From an uncultured Clostridia bacterium (GTDB taxonomy: Bacteria > Bacillota > Clostridia > Christensenellales > Borkfalkiaceae), in assembly GCA_945834965.1 (NCBI GenBank), contig CAMAHZ010000062.1, positions 1 through 7,344 on the forward strand: a stretch of 7,344 bases of DNA, written 5' to 3'. Positions 1 through 6,249 of this stretch are shown here, in pieces. Below the pieces are notes generated by a model. That model was given only the letters and a program-made list of their open reading frames with translations. It did no database searches and was not told the origin of the DNA. Position 1 is the stretch's first letter. Every line of letters starts with the position of its first letter. The translations under genes and the position numbers were made by a program.

Positions 1-60
1 AAAAAATACCAGCCGCTTGCTGTCGTCTATAATACTTTGCAATTGCTCTATTTCACTCAT
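1..60 (-). CDS. N-terminus of probable Sir2-family NAD-dependent protein deacylase (partial)
   Basis: An ATG at 58-60 opens a frame that runs off the left edge after 20 codons. It begins MSEIEQLQSII and ends in KRLVFF. This matches, from memory, the start of bacterial sirtuins of the Clostridia type, where an amphipathic first helix leads into a VFFGGAGVST NAD-binding strand-loop. The diagnostic GAGxS motif would begin just outside the window, so the assignment rests on the first helix and strand only. Such enzymes remove acyl groups from protein lysines using NAD+. AGGTGAG lies 4 bases upstream of the start. A terminator hairpin separates it from the acetyltransferase gene upstream, and no convincing promoter lies in the 58-base gap, so it may be expressed by readthrough. 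Confidence 0.6.
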   Translation of the reverse strand, partial: MSEIEQLQSIIDDSKRLVFF

Positions 61-81
61 TTTCTCACCTGTTATTACCCT

Positions 82-113
82 ATACGAAAAGCCGCCGTGA
101 TAAACGGCGGCTT
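82..113 (-). terminator. Intrinsic terminator after the acetyltransferase gene
   Basis: A perfect stem (GCCGCCGT at 91-98 and ACGGCGGC at 104-111, loop of 5) is extended by two A-T pairs to 10 bp. Read on the minus strand, the descending arm runs into TTTTCGTAT. It starts 5 bases past the stop of the acetyltransferase gene. The U-tract is short, so termination may be incomplete and allow some readthrough into the sirtuin-like gene. Confidence 0.75.
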
Positions 114-118
114 AATCG

Positions 119-667
119 TTAATTATTGTACTTTATTATCTTAGCGGGGTTGCCTGCAATAATCACGTTTGAAGGAAACGAGTGCGTAACCACCGCTCCG
201 CTGCCGACTATTACGTTGTCGCCGAGCGTTACACCGGGGTTTATAACCGCATGACCGCCTATCCAACAGTTATCGCCTATGGTTATAGGCTTTCCGAGCT
301 CCAAGCCTGAAATGCGGGTTTGACAGTCTATCGGGTGGCACGCAGTATAAATTCCTACCTGCGGTGCGATAAGACAGTTTTTACCTATCTTCACCTTGCA
401 CACGTCGAGAATACATACCCCGTAGTTGACGTAGAAATTTTCGCCAACCTCTATATTAGAGCCGTAATCGCAGTAAAACCCCTGCGTTAAAACGACGTTC
501 TCACCGCACTTGCCCAAAAGCTGTTTTGCAACTGCCACCCTTTCTTCGTCGGAAAGCACGGTATTTAGTTTAAGGCATAAGTCCTGCGCTCTCTTGTGTT
601 CTCGTGAAAGAGTAGGGTCTTGAGCAGAGTACAGCTGCCCTGAAAGCATCTTCTGTTTTTCGGTCAT
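119..667 (-). CDS. Sugar O-acetyltransferase, maltose/galactoside acetyltransferase (Maa/LacA/NodL) family
   Basis: The 182-aa product matches the usual length of this family. Residues about 4-58 form the maltose-acetyltransferase N-terminal helical domain (MTEKQKMLSG, then LYSAQDPTL). From about residue 58 the chain is a left-handed parallel beta helix with hexapeptide repeats such as IEVGENFYV, VKIGKNCLI, ITIGDNCWI and VTLGDNVIV. The expected catalytic histidine is H111 in YTACHP, and the chain ends in the typical AGNPAKII. Members transfer acetyl from acetyl-CoA to a hydroxyl of a sugar in the cytoplasm. The true substrate cannot be read from sequence, and detoxification of non-metabolisable sugars is only the usual proposal. 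The gene starts 3 bases after the DUF1858 stop and lacks a strong Shine-Dalgarno sequence, so translation is probably coupled. It is the last gene of its unit before the hairpin at 82-113. Confidence 0.93.
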   Translation of the reverse strand: MTEKQKMLSGQLYSAQDPTLSREHKRAQDLCLKLNTVLSDEERVAVAKQLLGKCGENVVLTQGFYCDYGSNIEVGENFYVNYGVCILDVCKVKIGKNCLIAPQVGIYTACHPIDCQTRISGLELGKPITIGDNCWIGGHAVINPGVTLGDNVIVGSGAVVTHSFPSNVIIAGNPAKIIKYNN

Positions 668-670
668 TAC

Positions 671-871
671 TTAGTCTTCAACGCCTTCGTTGAGCTTTGC
701 CAAAAGCTTGTCCAAATCGTTGCCGTGAACGAAAACCGCTTCTTCAATCGTTTCGCCGTGAGCCATTGCGCAGCCTATGCAGTGCATACCTACAGCCTGA
801 AGAATTTCTGCGCTGTTGGGGTTGATTTTAAGACAATCTGCAATTAAAGTGTCCTTGGTTATTTTTGCCAT
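671..871 (-). CDS. DUF1858 small CxxC protein (hybrid-cluster-protein-associated redox disulfide domain)
   Basis: The 66-aa protein consists of one DUF1858 domain. It shows the expected opening (ITKDTLIADCLKINPNSAEIL), the central CxxC at C31 and C34 inside GMHCIGCAMAHGETIEEA, and a short C-terminal helix. The family occurs alone or fused to redox proteins and is often found near hybrid cluster protein. A disulfide or metal-binding redox role is assumed but unproven. A good AGGAG ribosome binding site lies about 10 bases upstream of the ATG. The gene sits 67 bases after the CorC-type gene and 3 bases before the acetyltransferase gene, so the three are probably cotranscribed. No hybrid cluster protein gene is in the window. 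Confidence 0.92.
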   Translation of the reverse strand: MAKITKDTLIADCLKINPNSAEILQAVGMHCIGCAMAHGETIEEAVFVHGNDLDKLLAKLNEGVED

Positions 872-938
872 TTTTATATTTCTCCTATATCGTTAGTTTG
901 CCCTTTCGGGATAAATTTATTTAAACTAATTTAAAAAC

Positions 939-2228
939 TTATTCAGCCTTTTCCGACTTCTCTTCTTCCTGCTCTTGCTCGGAAAGTTTGACGACCTTAA
1001 GCTCGTTAATTCGCCTGAACTCGGTTAAAGATACGGTTATTCTTAAGTTCGCATACGTCAGCTCGTCGCCCATAGAAGGCACTTTGCCGAGCATTTCAAT
1101 TACCCAGCCGCCGACGGTCGCACTTTCGCAATCGACTTCTCTGATGTCAAAGTATTCGCAGAAATCGTTTAAGGAAGTCGAGCCGAGAACCTTAAATTCG
1201 GTTTCGCTGACTTCGGTTATATCCGATTCCACTTCGTCGTGCTCGTCCCAGATTTCGCCGACAAGCTCTTCTAAGATATCTTCCATCGTTATAATACCGA
1301 CCGTCTCGCCGAACTCGCCCGAAACGACTGCCATATGCGACTTTTTCTTTTGAAGCTGTTGCAGTACGGCGCTGATTTTCGTGGTTGATACGACGAAGAT
1401 TGCAGGTTTTGCCGCCTTTTCAAGCGAAAAACCGGGGTCCATACGCTGTTTAATGAAGTCCTTTTCGTGCAGAATACCGATTATGTTATCTATGCTGTCC
1501 TTGTACACGGGCAGACGGGAATAACGGGTATCGAAGAAGATTTTGTCAATCTCGTCGAAAGGCGCGTTGCAATCTACCGCAACCACGTCTACTCGGGGGA
1601 TAAGGATATCCTTTGCTTCCAAATCGTTAAACTCGATTGCGCTTTTAATCAGCGTACTTTCCTGAGCGTTTATGCCGCCTTCCTGCTCGGCTTCGTCCAC
1701 CATAATCATAAGCTCGTCGTCGGTGATTGCCGTATCTTCCTTATGCTTAAAGATTTTGGTGAGCATCTTTTTCCACAGCCAGAAAAAGGCGTTAAGGGGC
1801 GTAAGCACGTACGCAAGCGCGTTTATTATGGGTGCGGACATCCTTGCAAACCCTTCCGGGTGTTCCTTTGCAAGGGTTTTGGGCGTGACTTCGCCGAAGA
1901 TTAAAACGGTTATCGTCAATACCAGCGTTGAAAGCGTGGTTGCCAAACTTTCGTTATTTTGTACCCATTGTACAAAAAGCAAGGTTGCAAGCGACGACGC
2001 CAAAATATTGACGATGTTATTGCCTATTAATATGGTCGAGAGCAATCTATCGTAGTTGTCGGCAAGCTTAAGTACGCGCTTTGCGCCCTTATCGCCGTCG
2101 TCCGCCTTTGCCCTTAACCTGATTTTGTTGATTGCGGTAAACGCCGTTTCGGTAGCTGAAAAATAGCCCGAAAGCAGAATGCAGATTACCACTACTATTG
2201 ATAAAATTATTTGTGTCGTACTGTCCAT
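939..2228 (-). CDS. CorC/CNNM-type hemolysin-family membrane protein, probable Mg2+ efflux transporter
   Basis: The 429-aa protein has the full domain order of the family. An N-terminal CNNM (DUF21) membrane domain covers about 1-160, with the conserved polar motifs GYFSATETAF (20-29), ILIGNNIVNI (66-75) and FGEVTPKTLAKE (111-122). An acidic linker follows, then a CBS pair (about 205-262 and 270-325, ending in the signature GIITMEDILEELVGEIWDE). A CorC_HlyC transporter-associated domain covers about 337-415. The tail (415-429) is Glu/Lys-rich low complexity. Relatives such as MpfA and CorC bind Mg-ATP on the CBS pair and export Mg2+; the name hemolysin is historical. Direction and ion specificity are inferred from the family. 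AGGAGG stands 4 bases before the ATG. Transcription probably starts near 2435, giving a leader of about 207 nt that carries an upstream ORF. Confidence 0.95.
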   Translation of the reverse strand: MDSTTQIILSIVVVICILLSGYFSATETAFTAINKIRLRAKADDGDKGAKRVLKLADNYDRLLSTILIGNNIVNILASSLATLLFVQWVQNNESLATTLSTLVLTITVLIFGEVTPKTLAKEHPEGFARMSAPIINALAYVLTPLNAFFWLWKKMLTKIFKHKEDTAITDDELMIMVDEAEQEGGINAQESTLIKSAIEFNDLEAKDILIPRVDVVAVDCNAPFDEIDKIFFDTRYSRLPVYKDSIDNIIGILHEKDFIKQRMDPGFSLEKAAKPAIFVVSTTKISAVLQQLQKKKSHMAVVSGEFGETVGIITMEDILEELVGEIWDEHDEVESDITEVSETEFKVLGSTSLNDFCEYFDIREVDCESATVGGWVIEMLGKVPSMGDELTYANLRITVSLTEFRRINELKVVKLSEQEQEEEKSEKAE

Positions 2229-2269
2229 AAATCCTCCTAAACGTTATAAAGATAATTTTGTTTGAACCC

Positions 2270-2380
2270 TTACAACGTAAGAAGAATTCTTTTTAACTCA
2301 AAATGCGCCCTGAACGTCATTCGGGGCGTAGCTGAAAAAAGGTGAAAGCGACAATCTCGTCGCTTAGATGGGTCGTCCAT
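2270..2380 (-). CDS. Candidate 36-aa Arg-rich leader peptide upstream of the Mg2+ transporter gene
   Basis: Within the transporter leader an ATG at 2378-2380 follows GAGGAGATT and opens 36 sense codons ending in TAA at 2270-2272. The initiation context (AGGAG, ATT, ATGGAC) closely resembles that of the transporter gene itself (AGGAGG, ATTT, ATGGAC). The peptide begins MDDPSKRRDCRFHLFSATP and continues RMTFRAHFELKR, ending in a hydrophobic ILLTL. It contains eight Arg and Lys residues in the first 24 positions and no predicted membrane segment. Two perfect or near-perfect stem-loops fall inside the coding region. The acidic/Pro start followed by a basic stretch resembles the MgtL leader of the enterobacterial Mg2+ transporter gene mgtA. 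I recognise no named family. It may be a regulatory ORF rather than a functional protein. Spacing of the Shine-Dalgarno sequence is short (3-4 bases), which is a caution. Confidence 0.6.
   Translation of the reverse strand: MDDPSKRRDCRFHLFSATPRMTFRAHFELKRILLTL
2306..2328 (-). other. Leader stem-loop 2
   Basis: On the minus strand CGCCC pairs with GGGCG, then after one C/A mismatch GAA pairs with TTC, around a 5-base loop. It falls within codons 18-25 of the leader ORF. A smaller 5-bp hairpin (CTTAC/GTAAG, 2269-2281) sits exactly on the leader stop codon. Together these make the leader more structured than the surrounding AT-rich sequence, consistent with an attenuator or structured RNA. Confidence 0.5.
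2346..2365 (-). other. Leader stem-loop 1
   Basis: A perfect 7-bp stem AAGCGAC/GTCGCTT encloses a 6-base loop and covers codons 6-12 of the leader ORF. On the minus strand it is followed by TTTCACC and six Ts (2335-2340), so it has the rough form of a weak or conditional terminator. Translation of the leader ORF through it would melt the stem. Confidence 0.55.
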
Positions 2381-2441
2381 AATCTCCTCTGAAAAAGTTA
2401 CTGCGGAATTTTATATTATTTGTTTTTTACCGCTTTTTTAT

Positions 2442-2470
2442 ATTATAACACAACGTTTACCGTTATGCAA
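2442..2470 (-). promoter_or_regulatory. Sigma-A-type promoter of the CorC-type transporter unit
   Basis: Minus-strand TTGCAT (2465-2470) and a perfect TATAAT (2442-2447) are separated by exactly 17 bases. The predicted start is near 2435. The promoter lies between the terminator of the upstream operon and the leader ORF, which is where a promoter for the transporter unit is required. Confidence 0.78.
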
Positions 2471-2520
2471 TCATTTATCGCTATAATTTTCCGCACCGCA
2501 CTTCCGCGCGGTTTTACCGC

Positions 2521-2560
2521 AAAAAAGGGGCGGAAAGCCCGTTACTTTTTACCTTCCGCC
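2521..2560 (-). terminator. Strong intrinsic terminator of the DegV-GNAT-GNAT-YbhN operon
   Basis: Read on the minus strand, GGCGGAA (2554-2560) pairs perfectly with TTCCGCC (2529-2535). The stem extends inward with G-U, G-C and U-G pairs to about 10 bp. It is followed by CC and six Ts (2521-2526). It begins 27 bases after the stop of the membrane-protein gene and sits just upstream of the next promoter, so it separates the two transcription units. Confidence 0.88.
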
Positions 2561-2587
2561 TTGGTTACAAATTAAAATTTCAAAACC

Positions 2588-3880
2588 TCAACAATTCTTT
2601 CGGGGTTTATCTTTATTTCTTCTGCTTACTATATTCTTCTTTATAATGTCCCTAACGGTTATGCAGAGACCTACTATTATATAGATATAGTATACGGCAA
2701 GTCGCCATACGAGAACCGACCAGGCAAGCGTGTTGCCCGCCGCCGCAGAGAACGCAAGCGCCGCCATACCTTCCATAACGCCCGAATTGCCCGGGGTAGG
2801 TATGAACGATACGCCGAAGGTTGCGAACGCGTTAAGCGCCATAACCGTTAAAAGCTGACCTTCTACGTTGCAGGAAAAGGCTTTCATAACGAAAAACGGC
2901 ACCGAGAAGGTTAAAAACGCTTCTGCAAAGCTGACCAACACGAGCATTACGAGTTTAACGGGCGAAGTCGCCATAACCTTGAAAGAGTGCTTGAAATCGT
3001 CTACGACCTTAGTTGCCTTTTTAAGCGCCTTCTCTTCGTCCTTGACGATTCTCATCTTTTTGCCCAGACTGACCAAGCCCCTTGTAAGCTTAGTCATCGC
3101 CTTAGGGAAAATCAAGAAGAATGCAATGAATAGGGGTATAATAAGGTTTACGCCTACGCCAACCCAGCCCGTTATAAGGAGCAGGGTCTTACCCGTAGTG
3201 CCGTCTAAAACGTGCTTTACCGTACCCGTTATCATAAGCGCCGAACCGAGTATTACCCAGGTTATAATGCTTGAGAAATAGCGGATAAGCACGATTGCCG
3301 TGGAGTTGCCGCCGCTTATACCCTTTGAGTTGAGATAGTAAATCTGCATAGGCTGACCGCCCGTTGCAAATGGGGTAACCGCGTCGTAATACTTGCCCAA
3401 AAAGCTCGTCTTGATGGACGAAGAAAACCTGTAGCTACCCGTAACGGTTTTATCTATTATGCAGAACTTAGTGCAGTCTAAAAGCATAATGCACAGCACT
3501 ACGACTACCAAAAGCACCATAAACCAAGGGCTTGCGTTGCTGAAAACGGCAACGAATGAAGAGCCTGAGCCGGGCTCTATTTCACCCACTATTCCAAAGA
3601 GTGATAAAATACCCAAGGCGATAAGCGCAACTAAGACGACGTTCAAAATAATTTTGGACGCCTTGCTCTTTTGCGGCTTTGCTTGCTCTGCATTTTGAGT
3701 TTGAGCAGGGGTGTCCTGCTCTTTAACCTGAACAGGGGTATTCTGCTCTTCAGCTTGGGCAGGGGGTTCCTGCTCGCCGCATTCTACTTGAATAGTTTGC
3801 GCCGCAGCGTCGTTGCTCTCTATTTCAACGCTATTATCAAGCGGAGTATCAAGTTTTAAATTCTCTTCGTCTATCGACAA
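2588..3880 (-). CDS. YbhN/MprF-N-type polytopic membrane protein (lysylphosphatidylglycerol synthase TM region family)
   Basis: This 430-aa membrane protein has a cytoplasmic Gln/Glu/Pro-rich N-terminal extension (1-74) followed by about seven to eight hydrophobic segments, roughly 76-98, 117-138, 195-217, 232-258, 305-333, 341-360 and 377-410. Two conserved motifs of the family are visible: TPFATGGQP (169-177) and PTPGNSGVMEG (361-371). The family includes the flippase half of MprF and stand-alone YbhN-like proteins, thought to move or modify membrane lipids. This protein lacks the C-terminal aminoacyl-lipid synthase domain of MprF. The start is TTG at 3878-3880: GAGGTGA lies about 5 bases upstream, an in-frame TGA lies just above it, and the next Met is deep in the membrane region. 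Residues 36-62 are three 9-residue repeats. It is the last gene of the four-gene operon, and its exact lipid substrate is unknown. Confidence 0.88.
   Translation of the reverse strand: MSIDEENLKLDTPLDNSVEIESNDAAAQTIQVECGEQEPPAQAEEQNTPVQVKEQDTPAQTQNAEQAKPQKSKASKIILNVVLVALIALGILSLFGIVGEIEPGSGSSFVAVFSNASPWFMVLLVVVVLCIMLLDCTKFCIIDKTVTGSYRFSSSIKTSFLGKYYDAVTPFATGGQPMQIYYLNSKGISGGNSTAIVLIRYFSSIITWVILGSALMITGTVKHVLDGTTGKTLLLITGWVGVGVNLIIPLFIAFFLIFPKAMTKLTRGLVSLGKKMRIVKDEEKALKKATKVVDDFKHSFKVMATSPVKLVMLVLVSFAEAFLTFSVPFFVMKAFSCNVEGQLLTVMALNAFATFGVSFIPTPGNSGVMEGMAALAFSAAAGNTLAWSVLVWRLAVYYIYIIVGLCITVRDIIKKNIVSRRNKDKPRKNC
3695..3775 (-). repeat. Three 27-bp in-frame tandem repeats in the membrane-protein N-terminus
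   Basis: Three consecutive 27-base units encode EQEPPAQAE, EQNTPVQVK and EQDTPAQTQ. The units keep the pattern EQ-x-x-P-x-Q but have diverged at both silent and replacement sites. They lie in the predicted cytoplasmic extension, ahead of the first membrane segment. This is direct reading of the sequence; copy-number change in the population is only a possibility. Confidence 0.8.
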
Positions 3881-3927
3881 CGCTTCACCTCACACAAGCG
3901 CAAACTGCGCCTGCGGTTAAACAATAA

Positions 3928-5064
3928 TTAATCTTCTACCTTTAAACCCCAACACCTGAACGTCTTGGAATAGAGTATTTCAAAATTCTTCCACAAATTC
4001 TGTACGTGCCTGTTTTGTTCAAGTTCGGGACCTGCTTCTAAGTACTTAACGTTGTTTTTGATTAAGCCTTCGATACAATGGGATAAAATCAACGCAGGAA
4101 GTCCCTTATTTGAATGCGCCTTTGCAATTGCGATATGTAACAGGTCTACCACTTCAGGGTGGTTCATAGTCTTAATAAGGGGGATTATACCACCGGGGAT
4201 AATATGCCCCTTGCCCTTTTGCATAACTTCCTTCATAGAAGGTATCATATATCCGTACGCAACCACCTTATCGTTGTGCGTTACGACGGTTGCAAACTCG
4301 GGTACTAAGATAGAGAGCATAGTCTTCATTAGTCTACGCTTCTGCTTTTCGTTAGTAGGGCTGGTGCCGTACAAATCTTCAAACGCTTCGTCCATAACGT
4401 CGAGCGCCTGCATAACGTACTCTTCAAGCTTCTTTTTATCGTGCTTGGCAAGGTAGCCCACGTCTAATATTTCGTAGCCGTACTTTTCCATTACGTCCTT
4501 TGCAAGCTTTTGCAGTCTCGGGTCGATTGACGTAGGCGAAACGATACGGAAGGCGTTCCAATCGACGACCTTATACGCACCGAGCTTTTCCATATGCTCT
4601 ACATAGTAGGGATAGTTGTAAATCTCTATATAGTTGCTGTCCTTATCGAAACCGTCTATAAGCATACCTTCTTCGTTTAAGTCGGAAAAACTCATAGGTC
4701 CGATAATCTCGTTCATACCAAGCTCTTTCGCCCACTCGTAGAGCTTTGCAAACATAGCTTTGGTCACTTCAAAATCGTCGATTACGTCGAAACGGGTAAA
4801 GCGGAGCTGCTTATAGCCGAATTTTTCGTTTACGCCCTTGTGCCATATACCTGCAATTCTGCCTGCAAGCTTGCCGTCCTTATAGGCTAAGAACATCTTG
4901 CACTCTGCAAAGCGGAACGCGTCGTTGACTTCGGGGTCGAACTCGGCAAACTCGTCGGCGTACATATTAGGGCAGGCGTGGGGATTGCCCTTGTACAAAT
5001 CGAATATAAATTTGAAAAACTTCTTCTTATCTCTTTTAGAAGATATTTCCTTAACTTCTATCAT
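3928..5064 (-). CDS. Two-domain GNAT-like acyltransferase, YghO-like, paralog A
   Basis: This 378-aa soluble protein has no signal peptide or membrane segment. From memory it resembles the YghO-like GNAT group: an opening of the form IEVKEISSKRDKKKFFKF, AYKDGKLAGRIAGIW (60-74, a GNAT beta-strand pair), then IIGPMSFSDLNEEGMLIDGF (120-139) and YNYPYYVEHMEKLGAYK. A second GNAT-like half covers about 200-375, with AYGYMIPS, a degenerate acyl-CoA-loop-like AKAHSNKG (314-321) and YLEAGPELEQNRHVQNLW. The substrate is unknown. It is 72% identical, without gaps, to the neighbouring paralog by hand count. It follows that gene after a 51-base gap, has only a weak GAGAG ribosome-binding site about 13 bases upstream, and precedes the membrane-protein gene by 47 bases. 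Membership of GNAT is reasonably secure; enzymatic activity is not shown. Confidence 0.82.
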   Translation of the reverse strand: MIEVKEISSKRDKKKFFKFIFDLYKGNPHACPNMYADEFAEFDPEVNDAFRFAECKMFLAYKDGKLAGRIAGIWHKGVNEKFGYKQLRFTRFDVIDDFEVTKAMFAKLYEWAKELGMNEIIGPMSFSDLNEEGMLIDGFDKDSNYIEIYNYPYYVEHMEKLGAYKVVDWNAFRIVSPTSIDPRLQKLAKDVMEKYGYEILDVGYLAKHDKKKLEEYVMQALDVMDEAFEDLYGTSPTNEKQKRRLMKTMLSILVPEFATVVTHNDKVVAYGYMIPSMKEVMQKGKGHIIPGGIIPLIKTMNHPEVVDLLHIAIAKAHSNKGLPALILSHCIEGLIKNNVKYLEAGPELEQNRHVQNLWKNFEILYSKTFRCWGLKVED

Positions 5065-5115
5065 TAGTTTTTATTTACTCTCTTTTTAAAAAATAAACTT
5101 AGTAGCTTTCAAGAA

Positions 5116-6249
5116 TTATTTAACTTCCAAGCCCCAGCAACGGTGCTTTTTAGCAATCTCTCTCTCAAAATCTTTCCAAAGGTTCTGAACGTTGTTGTTG
5201 TCCTCAAGCTCGGGACCCGTTTCAAGATATTTTACGCCGAGCTTTTTAAGCCCGTGAAGGCACTCGCTCATAATTATCGCAACCGTACCCTTGTTGGCGT
5301 GGTCTTTGGCAACGCCGATGCTCATCATTTCCGCAACTTCGACGTGTTTCATCGCTTTGATATAGGGTATTATTCCCAAGGGGAAGATATAACCTTTACC
5401 CTTTTGCATAACGTCCTTTATGCAGGGCATCATAAAGCCGTACGCTACGACCTTATCGTCCTTTAATACCACGCACGCAAGCTCGGGGACGAGAATGGTT
5501 AAAATGGTGTCCATCTCTCTCTTCTTCTGCTTGTCGTTTATAGGGCTGGTGCCGTATAAGTCTTCAAACGCCTCGTCCAAAACGTCCAAAGCCTGCATTA
5601 TGTATTCTTTTAATTTTTCCTTATCGTGCTTGACGAGATAGGCAACGTCTACCGTCTCGTACCCACCGCGCTTTTTAACGGCGGCGGCAAGCCTGTCTAA
5701 CCTTTCGTCGCAGCTTTCGGGGACTTTAATTCGGTAACAATTCCAGTCCACCACCTTGTACGCGCCGAGCTTTTGCATATGCTCTACGTAATAGGGGGCG
5801 TTGTAAATTTCTATGTAGGTGCTGTCCCTGTCGAAACCTTCGATAAGCATTCCTTCTTCGTTTAAATCGGAAAAGCTCATAGGTCCGATAATCTCTTCCA
5901 TACCAAGCTCTTTCGCCCACTCGGCAACCTTATCAAACAGAGCCTTAGTAACTTCGAAATCGTCAATCACGTCGAAACGGGTGAAACGAAGTTGCTTTTT
6001 GCCCGTCTTTTCGTTTACGCCCTTGTGCCAGATAGCGGCAATGCGCCCTGCGATTTTACCGTCCTTATAGGCTAAGAACATTCTGCACTCTGCAAAGCGG
6101 AACGCGTCGTTGACTTCGGGGTCGAACTCGGCAAACTCGTCCATATACAGATTGCAGTACGCGTGGGGATTTTTACCGTACAGCGTGCGCTGAAATTTGA
6201 AAAATTTCTTTTGCTCTCTTTTAGAGTGAATTTCCTTAACTTCTATCAT
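5116..6249 (-). CDS. Two-domain GNAT-like acyltransferase, YghO-like, paralog B
   Basis: This 377-aa cytoplasmic protein aligns end to end without gaps with paralog A. Hand count gives 143 of 170 identical residues in the N-terminal half and 128 of 207 in the C-terminal half. It keeps the N-terminal hallmarks AYKDGKIAGRIAAIW and GPMSFSDLNEEGMLIEGFD. In the C-terminal half it keeps AKDHANKG and LETGPELEDNNNVQNLW. Differences concentrate around residues 171-200 and 301-335, which may reflect different acceptor substrates. Its ATG overlaps the DegV stop in TAATG, and GGAG 8 bases upstream lies inside the DegV coding sequence, so translation is probably coupled to DegV. Function is unassigned; an acyl-CoA- or acyl-carrier-dependent transferase role fits the fold. 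Confidence 0.82.
   Translation of the reverse strand: MIEVKEIHSKREQKKFFKFQRTLYGKNPHAYCNLYMDEFAEFDPEVNDAFRFAECRMFLAYKDGKIAGRIAAIWHKGVNEKTGKKQLRFTRFDVIDDFEVTKALFDKVAEWAKELGMEEIIGPMSFSDLNEEGMLIEGFDRDSTYIEIYNAPYYVEHMQKLGAYKVVDWNCYRIKVPESCDERLDRLAAAVKKRGGYETVDVAYLVKHDKEKLKEYIMQALDVLDEAFEDLYGTSPINDKQKKREMDTILTILVPELACVVLKDDKVVAYGFMMPCIKDVMQKGKGYIFPLGIIPYIKAMKHVEVAEMMSIGVAKDHANKGTVAIIMSECLHGLKKLGVKYLETGPELEDNNNVQNLWKDFEREIAKKHRCWGLEVK

Noticed and set aside
893..929. Inverted repeat TTAGTTT/AAACTAA enclosing CCC-TTTC-GGG upstream of the DUF1858 gene
   Set aside because: Stems are short, separated by AT-rich sequence and without a T-run; a processing or stability hairpin is possible but unsupported.
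988..2055. Plus-strand open frames opposite the CorC-type gene (988-1353, 1467-1904, 1672-2055)
   Set aside because: They lie wholly antisense to a gene with clear domain motifs and encode Ser-rich or unrecognisable sequence without ribosome binding sites; they are shadows.
2229..2440. Known Mg2+ (M-box) or Mn2+ (yybP-ykoY) riboswitch in the transporter leader
   Set aside because: I could not match the conserved sequence elements of either class; the coding-like ORF is the clearer signal. A covariance-model search would settle it.
2456..2487. TATAAT on the plus strand at 2482-2487
   Set aside because: No -35 hexamer at 16-18 bases and no plus-strand gene downstream; the AT-rich intergenic region explains it.
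3898..3910. GCGCA-AAC-TGCGC hairpin between GNAT paralog A and the membrane-protein gene
   Set aside because: The stem is only 5 bp with no following T-run, so it is not a terminator and does not split the operon.
5065..5115. Possible internal promoter (TTGAAA, 17 bases, TTAAAA) before GNAT paralog A
   Set aside because: The -10 match is only 3 of 6 in an AT-rich gap; operon transcription from the DegV promoter suffices.
5143..5920. Plus-strand frames at 5143-5466 and 5420-5641 and a minus frame at 5726-5920 within the GNAT paralog B
   Set aside because: All are alternate-frame readings of a conserved coding region, and none shows recognisable domains or initiation signals.
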